Source: Acetatifactor sp.
GTDB lineage: Bacteria > Bacillota > Clostridia > Lachnospirales > Lachnospiraceae
Assembly (NCBI GenBank): GCA_024699575.1
Contig: JAILPF010000343.1
Span: 1-9,953 of the forward strand
Direction: 5' to 3'
DNA: 9,953 nucleotides
Position 1 is the stretch's first letter. The number at the start of each line of letters is the position of its first letter. Below, piece by piece: positions 1 to 5,800 of this stretch. Position numbers and translations under genes: made by a program. The notes below the pieces were generated by a model. That model had not been told where the DNA came from. It did not search any database and saw nothing but the letters and a program-made list of their open reading frames with translations.

Positions 1-31
1 TGATGAAAAAAAACTGAACGAATTGGCAAAC

Positions 32-36
32 AAGGA
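32..36 (+). promoter_or_regulatory. Shine-Dalgarno site deciding the spoIVB start
   Basis: AAGGA lies 7 bases before a GTG at 44. It is only 1 base before the ATG at 38, too close to serve it, and downstream of the TTG at 23, which has no purine-rich site of its own. This favours GTG 44. The reading frame is open back to base 2, so a start before the window cannot be strictly excluded. Confidence 0.5.
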
Positions 37-43
37 TATGATA

Positions 44-1315
44 GTGGTGCTTTGCAACTGGAAAAAGTCCAGAGAAAAATACCGGCGCTATCGTATCCTT
101 TTGCTTTGGATTCTTTTCATTGGAATGGGCGCTTTTCTGGGTTACGGTTATTATCTTATAGACAGTACCATCCCTTCTGTAATACACGTAAGAGCAGATG
201 CGGAAGAGAATTTTGATCTGGGGATTCCTGCCACCGCAAAATTTGTCAGCAATATTCCCCAAGATGCAATTACCATAGATTTAAGTAAACCAGTAACCTT
301 TCGGACCGGACATCAGACGGAATTTAATACGCAGATACGTTTTATGGGTATCTGGCCGCTTAAGCAGATGTATATCCGGGTGATGGAGGAAAAGAGACTG
401 ATTCCGGTGGGAACACCTATCGGAATCTACGTAAAAGCGGAAGGCATCATGGTAATAGGAACGGGAGAATTTGAGGGACCGGATGGAAAAAAATATGCTC
501 CGGCAAAAAGCTTATTGAAATCAGGTGACTATATCCAAAAAATAAATGGAGAGATTATTAAGGACAAAGATTCATTTATGGAAAAAATAAAATCCGGTGA
601 TGGCGGAGCTATTCAACTGACGGTAGAGAGGAATGGAAAAACACAGGAGATAACAATCAATCCGATGCATGACCGGGGAGGGACACTTAAGATCGGAGTG
701 TGGATACGTGATAATACGCAAGGGGTAGGAACCCTGACTTATATAGATGAAGACGGATATTTTGGTGCATTGGGTCATGGAATAACAGATGTGGATACCA
801 ATCGACTGATTACAATCAATGACGGAACCTTATACGAAACTGAAATCATATCAATAGAAAAAGGAGCTGTCGGACATCCGGGAGAACTGGTTGGAATGAT
901 TGTTTATTCAAATGATAGAATTCTGGGTGATATCGACGTAAACAGTGAGCGAGGAATTTTTGGCAAGTGCAATGAAATTGCCAGAATCGAAGCAACAGAG
1001 GAACCATTGCCAATCGCCTTTAAGCAGGAGATAGATAGAGGTGCCGCTCAGATTCTCTGTACAGTGGATGGACAGACCAGATATTATGATATTGAAATAA
1101 CAGCGATACACATGGACCATGATAATGTAAACAGAGGTCTGGAAATCAAAGTGACAGACAACGAATTGATTGAATTGACCGGTGGAATCGTTCAGGGAAT
1201 GAGCGGAGCCCCCATTATCCAAAACAACAAAATTGTTGGAGCTGTAACCCACGTCCTCGTCCAGGACAGCACCAGGGGATATGGGATATTTATTGAAAAT
1301 ATGCTGGAGCATTAA
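44..1315 (+). CDS. spoIVB: SpoIVB-type sporulation serine peptidase (family S55, PDZ)
   Basis: In Bacillus, SpoIVB is made in the forespore, crosses its inner membrane and cleaves SpoIVFA in the intermembrane space to release pro-sigma-K processing; it is also needed for spore formation in clostridia. From GTG 44 the product is 423 aa, close to the 426 aa of B. subtilis SpoIVB. Visible parts are a basic N terminus, one TM anchor at about residues 17-38, a PDZ domain at about 121-208 and a C-terminal S55 domain. The catalytic set appears intact: His245 in GALGHGITD, Asp372 in VTDNEL and Ser387 in GGIVQGMSGAPI. The His-Ser spacing (142) and Asp-Ser spacing (15) equal those of His236/Asp363/Ser378 in B. 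subtilis, numbers given from memory. Alternative starts are ATG 38 and TTG 23. recN and spo0A are the usual neighbours: recN would lie outside the window, and spo0A is not seen downstream. Confidence 0.95.
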   Translation: MVLCNWKKSREKYRRYRILLLWILFIGMGAFLGYGYYLIDSTIPSVIHVRADAEENFDLGIPATAKFVSNIPQDAITIDLSKPVTFRTGHQTEFNTQIRFMGIWPLKQMYIRVMEEKRLIPVGTPIGIYVKAEGIMVIGTGEFEGPDGKKYAPAKSLLKSGDYIQKINGEIIKDKDSFMEKIKSGDGGAIQLTVERNGKTQEITINPMHDRGGTLKIGVWIRDNTQGVGTLTYIDEDGYFGALGHGITDVDTNRLITINDGTLYETEIISIEKGAVGHPGELVGMIVYSNDRILGDIDVNSERGIFGKCNEIARIEATEEPLPIAFKQEIDRGAAQILCTVDGQTRYYDIEITAIHMDHDNVNRGLEIKVTDNELIELTGGIVQGMSGAPIIQNNKIVGAVTHVLVQDSTRGYGIFIENMLEH

Positions 1316-1326
1316 GCCAATCGTAT

Positions 1327-1356
1327 TTTACAAAATAAAGATTTTCATGGTAAAAT
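1327..1356 (+). promoter_or_regulatory. Sigma-A-like promoter for the phosphoesterase gene
   Basis: TTTACA (1327-1332) and TAAAAT (1351-1356) are separated by 18 bases, with a TG one base upstream of the -10 (extended -10, TGGTAAAAT). Each hexamer matches 5 of 6 consensus positions. It starts just after the spoIVB stop and would initiate near 1363. Transcripts from it would therefore not contain the upstream in-frame ATG at 1347, which supports the short start at 1413. The shared 12-mer CATGGTAAAATA recurs in the promoter at 2073-2101. Confidence 0.6.
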
Positions 1357-1400
1357 ATATGACAGATTTAATGGCGAAAGCGGATTTGAGAGTGAAATGT

Positions 1401-1405
1401 GAGGT
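1401..1405 (+). promoter_or_regulatory. Shine-Dalgarno site deciding the phosphoesterase start
   Basis: GAGGT followed by a 7-base spacer leads to a TTG at 1413. No comparable site precedes the in-frame ATGs at 1347, 1359 and 1371. Starting at 1413 gives MKEYKILIVSDSHG, the normal N terminus of this family. Confidence 0.6.
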
Positions 1406-1412
1406 AAGTGAA

Positions 1413-1916
1413 TTGAAAGAATACAAAATATTGATTGTGTCGGATTCCCATGGAATCTACGAGGGAATCCGACAGGCAATTGAACGTGAGCTGCCCTTTA
1501 ATCTGTTAGTCCATTGCGGAGATATCGAAGGCAATTTAGAAAGGTGCATAGGTGATGCCCCTGCTTTTGAAGTGAAAGCTGTGAAAGGTAATTGCGATTA
1601 CGGAGATCGGCTGCCGCCGGAAGAAGAATTTAAAGCAGGATTCTGTAATGTATTTGTCACTCATGGTGACAAGTACAATGTCAAATATGACCGGAATCTT
1701 TCTGTTCTAAAGAAAGCTGCCAAAGAAAAGATGGCGGATGTCGTTTTGTTTGGACACAGTCATTGTGCAGAGATTGTGGAGGATGAACAAAACCACATTC
1801 TGCTGATAAATCCCGGCAGTATAGGCAACCCGCGAACCGGTGCGCAGCAAAGTACATATGCAACTTTGACAATCACGGACGATTACGAAGTGCTGCCGGA
1901 ATTGAAAAGCTTGTAG
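1413..1916 (+). CDS. YfcE/MJ0936-family metallophosphoesterase
   Basis: This is a cytoplasmic calcineurin-like phosphoesterase of the YfcE/MJ0936/YsnB type, a family with phosphodiesterase activity that uses two divalent metal ions; the physiological substrate is generally unknown. All metal-site motifs are visible in the 167-aa product: D11 and H13 in SDSHG, D37 in HCGDIEG, N60 in KGNCD, H84 in VTHGD, and H115 and H117 in FGHSH, followed by NPGS. The length fits the family (about 160-185 aa). The frame is open upstream to 1281, overlapping spoIVB. That extension would add 44 residues unlike the family, with no ribosome binding site, so I chose TTG 1413 with its GAGGT site. It has its own promoter. 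In many Firmicutes this gene follows rph and the dITP/XTP pyrophosphatase gene; neither is here. Confidence 0.9.
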   Translation: MKEYKILIVSDSHGIYEGIRQAIERELPFNLLVHCGDIEGNLERCIGDAPAFEVKAVKGNCDYGDRLPPEEEFKAGFCNVFVTHGDKYNVKYDRNLSVLKKAAKEKMADVVLFGHSHCAEIVEDEQNHILLINPGSIGNPRTGAQQSTYATLTITDDYEVLPELKSL

Positions 1917-2072
1917 AGGATTTATGCAGAGCATCGTGTGAGTCTTTATGGTGATGTATCAGAAAAAAGATGTTGAATGAAAGGGTATATCGGGCGATGT
2001 ATAAGTGCGAAGATAACAGTACATGTGGAAAAAAACTGAAATAAAACCGATAACCCAAGTTTGTATAGCATA

Positions 2073-2101
2073 TTGAAGAATCAAGCAAAACATGGTAAAA
2101 T
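2073..2101 (+). promoter_or_regulatory. Promoter of the Hsp70-AAA operon
   Basis: TTGAAG (2073-2078), a 17-base spacer and TAAAAT (2096-2101) with an extended -10 TG at 2093-2094 form a vegetative-type promoter. Transcription would begin near 2108, giving a leader of about 40 bases before ATG 2151. The ribosome binding site GAGGT (2139-2143) sits 7 bases before that ATG. Confidence 0.6.
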
Positions 2102-2104
2102 AAT

Positions 2105-2142
2105 CCTCAAAATATGCTTTAAATAATACGAATGAGTTGAGG
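2105..2142. repeat. Short inverted repeat overlapping the ribosome binding site
   Basis: CCTCAA (2105-2110) is the exact reverse complement of TTGAGG (2137-2142), which contains the Shine-Dalgarno core of the first operon gene. The arms are 6 bp and the loop is 26 bases. It could be an operator or, on a read-through transcript, a hairpin masking the ribosome binding site. The predicted start of transcription falls inside the left arm, so it may equally be chance. Confidence 0.25.
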
Positions 2143-2150
2143 TTTTTAAT

Positions 2151-2879
2151 ATGATAAAACAATTGATCTTGCCAGTGCTGATATGTCTTGGAATTCCCGT
2201 TTTGATTTCATTATTTTCTTCTATTTATCGAAAACGGCGGTTCCGACGAGTGGCACTGGCAATTGGCTTTATTGTCTTGCTGATTGTAACAGATAGATTC
2301 CCCATAGATTATAACATTGAGACTACAGACAAGTTTTATCTGGCGGGAAAACCTGATAATCCGTTTGCAATGAATTCTGAAGCAGATTTTGCATCCGGTA
2401 ATCCGTTCGAGGCATACGTTTGTAATGCTTCGGATGTAGATTTTGGCAGCTACACAGCTGTGGACTGCCAAGAGGTCAGTGCATCCAATTTTCTGCAGAC
2501 CTCAAGAGGAGTATATCCTGCTGAAAAAGCATTTGATGGGGATTTGCTTACCTGCTGGCAGGATGGTGTAGATGGATATGGTGAGGGGACAGAACTTTAC
2601 GCAAAACTTTCGGAAGCCAGTGACTTACAGTATATCGTGTTTATTAATGGTCAGGCAAGGGACGATGAAAGATTTAAGAAAAACGGACGTGTCTGTCAAT
2701 TGGAAATCGGAGACGGGAACTATACGGTGACTGTTAATTTGCCGGATGAGAATGTTCCTACCGCAATTAAATTGAATGGCTGGAATAATGTGTCTGAACT
2801 CCATTTCAGAATTATCAGCGTGTATCCCGGCAGTGATTATGAGGATACCTGTATTAGTGAGATTACTTGTTTTAAATAA
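2151..2879 (+). CDS. Two-TM protein with external discoidin/NADase-type glycan-binding domain
   Basis: This 242-aa protein begins with two hydrophobic helices (about residues 3-24 and 34-47) separated by a strongly basic loop, YRKRRFRR. By the positive-inside rule both termini lie outside the cell. After a linker, residues about 106-242 look like the NADase-type glycan-binding/discoidin-like module known from streptococcal NAD glycohydrolase translocation domains. The matching elements are YPAEKAFDGD, TCWQDGVDGYGEG, FINGQ, RFKKNGR and the C-terminal VYPGSDYEDTCISEI. The ectodomain carries six cysteines. The start is ATG 2151 with GAGGT 7 bases upstream. It is first in the operon and ends 18 bases before the Hsp70-AAA gene, which suggests a cell-surface ligand-binding partner for that cytoplasmic ATPase. 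The domain call rests on remembered motifs; ligand and partner are inference. Confidence 0.8.
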   Translation: MIKQLILPVLICLGIPVLISLFSSIYRKRRFRRVALAIGFIVLLIVTDRFPIDYNIETTDKFYLAGKPDNPFAMNSEADFASGNPFEAYVCNASDVDFGSYTAVDCQEVSASNFLQTSRGVYPAEKAFDGDLLTCWQDGVDGYGEGTELYAKLSEASDLQYIVFINGQARDDERFKKNGRVCQLEIGDGNYTVTVNLPDENVPTAIKLNGWNNVSELHFRIISVYPGSDYEDTCISEITCFK

Positions 2880-2897
2880 ACAGCGGAGAAATTATTT

Positions 2898-5800
2898 ATG
2901 AAGAACAAAGTTTTGGGAATTGACCTGGGGACAACCTATTCTGCATGTGCCTTTATCGATGATGACGGCAAGGCACAGATTATTACGAACAGCGAGGGAA
3001 ATCGCACCACACCATCTGTGGTGTACTTGGAACAGAAGGATTCACCGGTTGTTGGACAGACGGCAAAAGATAATCAATGTATTTATCCGGAAAAAGTTGT
3101 GTCGCTGGTTAAAAATTCCATGGGGAAGTTAAATCCCGATAAGACGCCGGTAATGATGCAGACAGAGTATGGAGAATTTATGCCGGAGGCAATTTCCAGC
3201 TTCATTTTACGTAAACTTGTTGATGATGCAAATGAGAAACTTGGACTGACAGAAGACGGAATAAAAGATGTAGTCGTTACTATACCGGCTTATTTTACAG
3301 ATGCCCAACGAAAAGCAACAGATAATGCCATCAGCATGGCTGGGCTTAATCGATTGGGATTTATTAATGAGCCCACATCGGCGGCATTGTATTACGCAAA
3401 ACAGAATGAAATAGAGAATGCCAATATCCTGGTGTACGATTTGGGCGGCGGAACATTTGATGTTTCCATCATACATATTGCCGGTCATGCAAGAGAAGTT
3501 GTCAGTACGAACGGTCTTCAGAAAGTCGGGGGCAGTTTTTTTGACAAAGAGGTAGTTCAAAGAATCTGCAGTGATTTTGCGAAAAAACATAATATCGAAT
3601 TAACCGATTCTGAATATGCAGCAGATTTACAGGATCTTTATGGAAAAGCAGAACGTGCCAAAATTAAGCTTTCCAGTGCCATGTCGACTGAACTCGTTGT
3701 GAGAGTCGGAAGTATCGTTGAAAAATATGTGATAACCAGAGAAGATTTTGAAGAGATTGTGTCAAGATTGTATCAGAAGACAGAGGCTTGTATCCGAAAG
3801 GCTTTGAAAGATGCATCTCTTTCCAACGACCAGATTGATAAGGTCGTTCTGGTTGGAGGATGTAGTCGGATTCCGTATATTCAACAGAAGATTGAGGAAT
3901 ATTTTGGGAAAAAACCTTGTCTGGATGTGAATCCGGATGAGGTTGTTGCGCTGGGAGCTGCTGTATATGCTGTTCAGCTCAAAGAAGGAAAAGATGTGGA
4001 AATCAGTGATGTTAATTCCCACAGTATTGGAATTCGTGCCAGAAATCCCAAGACAGGGCAGGAATATAATGATATTCTGATCCGCAGGAACACAAAACTT
4101 CCTGCGTGTGTGGAAAGACAGTATTCGCTGCAGGGAACAGAGAGCCGCAGACTTTTTGTAAATGTTTTTGAGGGTGAGTACAGTGAAATCAGTGATGTAT
4201 CGGAAATTTGCGCAGTGCATGTTGACATTCCGGAGGATTTAAAAAAAGATACGAGAATTTTCATCAAACTGGAAGTAGACAAATATCAAATCCTCCATCT
4301 GTATGTGCGGTTGCCGGATGCGGGAAATGTCGAGAAGGAGATTAAATTCGAGAGAAAGAGTAATATATCTGAGGCACAGATTTCCGAATGGAAGAAAGCG
4401 AATGTGAACAGGACCTCAAGCACCGCTGAAAAGGCGGATGAAAGTACCCGGAAAAAGGGAGGATTTTTTGCAAAATTTTTTGGAGGGGAATCGGAAAAGG
4501 CTGTAGAATCAGAGGAAGAAAACAATACAGGAAAGCCGGATGAAGGAGAGTTGATTATGCCTGCTCTCAAAAAGACAAAGGTGCAGGAAAAGGAAATTGA
4601 TCCGGCAAAGAAAATTCCTTCGGCTGTGCTGAGTGTAATGCAGAATATTGTAGGCATGGAAGAGGTCGCTGAGGCACTTCGTGATTATAAAAACCGATAT
4701 GAGATGCAACAGAAACGAAGTGCATTTATGAGGGCTGATGCATTTAATCATTGCATCGCCATTTATGGAAAACAGGGTATCGGTATTACTACTGCAGCAA
4801 CCGTTTTTGCAACTTCACTGTATAAGCTCGGGCTGGTTGAAAAGGCTGTTCCGGTTATGGCAACCTACGATGACCTTGTAAAAAAGGATGAGCAGGAGAC
4901 TGTTAATGCAATACAGACATTTTTTCAGAACGCGATGGATGGCGTATTGATTATTGATGATTTTCATCGGTTTCAGAATGACAATGTGACGGCTGCAGGA
5001 ATGCAGGCAGTAGATTTATTGCTGAAGGCATACGAGGAGTCTAAACATCAGGTCACACTGATTATTGCAGGTTATGCGGTTGAAATGAAGAAACTGATGG
5101 AAGTAAAGGACAGATTTGCCCGTCTGTTTGTGAGCAATGACATAGAAATGCTTGATTATTCTGCACCTGAATATGTTCAAATTCTTCATTGTGTAGCGGA
5201 AAGCAGGGGATACGTTGTCGATAATCTGGTAGATGCCGTGCTGGAAAAACATATAAAGGGTATGATGAAAATGCCTGATTTCAAGCATATTTATTATCTT
5301 CTGGATGAACTCCTTGATCCGGCTATCACAGATGCAGCAAACAAGGCAAGTGCGAAACGTCGTGCGACTGAGGACGATTACACAATTTTAAGAAGGGAAA
5401 ACTTCATCCTGAATGAATCAGAAAAGAGCCTGCCCGAGCTTTTAGAGGAACTGGATTCCCTGACCGGTCTGAAAAAAGTGAAAGAGAAGATTCACAGGCT
5501 GGTGAAGATTCAGGAAGCCAATCAGAAGGCGGAAAGAGAGGGAAGGGAACTTCCGGGTTCTCAGGGAACGATGCATATGGTCTTCACCGGAAACGCCGGA
5601 ACGGGAAAGACTGTCGTGGCCCGCATGGTTGCGGAAATTTACAGAGAGCTTGGCGTAGTCTCAAAGGGACATCTTGTTGAGGTTACAAGACAGGATCTTG
5701 TCTCTGAATTTGTAGGTAAAACAGCGAAGCTTGTTGATGAAAAAGTGAAGGAAGCAATGGGGGGAGTTCTGTTTATCGATGAAGCTTATTCCCTATGTAA

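Larger units (their letters stand above)
1917..2150 (+). other. Intergenic region upstream of the chaperone operon
   Basis: These 234 bases carry no supported gene. They hold the operon promoter (2073-2101), an inverted repeat around the ribosome binding site (2105-2142), and a GAGG-preceded ATG at 1924 that opens only a five-codon frame (MQSIV). I see no rho-independent terminator for the phosphoesterase gene, so read-through into the operon is possible. No CIRCE element (TTAGCACTC-N9-GAGTGCTAA) is present, so HrcA control of the hsp70 fusion is not indicated. Confidence 0.6.

Noticed and set aside
1..17. Short ATG-to-TGA stretch (3-17) or tail of an upstream gene such as recN
   Set aside because: Only a few codons are visible, and TGA occurs in more than one frame; too little to assign.
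908..1312. Minus-strand open frame of 134 codons within spoIVB
   Set aside because: It is a shadow of a clearly coding + strand gene, with no ribosome binding site and a low-complexity, cysteine- and isoleucine-rich product.
1281..1412. Upstream extension of the phosphoesterase frame into spoIVB
   Set aside because: No ribosome binding site, a residue pattern unlike the family N terminus, and the region contains a good promoter. The family-length start is TTG 1413.
1924..1941. GAGG-preceded ATG opening a five-codon frame (MQSIV)
   Set aside because: Too short and not followed by a recoverable frame; it could be chance or a decayed gene start, with nothing to distinguish them.
1917..2150. 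CIRCE operator or terminator expected near an hsp70 gene
   Set aside because: No TTAGCACTC/GAGTGCTAA pair and no GC-rich stem followed by a T run were found by eye.
3762..4657. Several minus-strand open frames within the Hsp70 part, up to 152 codons
   Set aside because: They lie wholly opposite conserved Hsp70 motifs, overlap one another and resemble no protein family.
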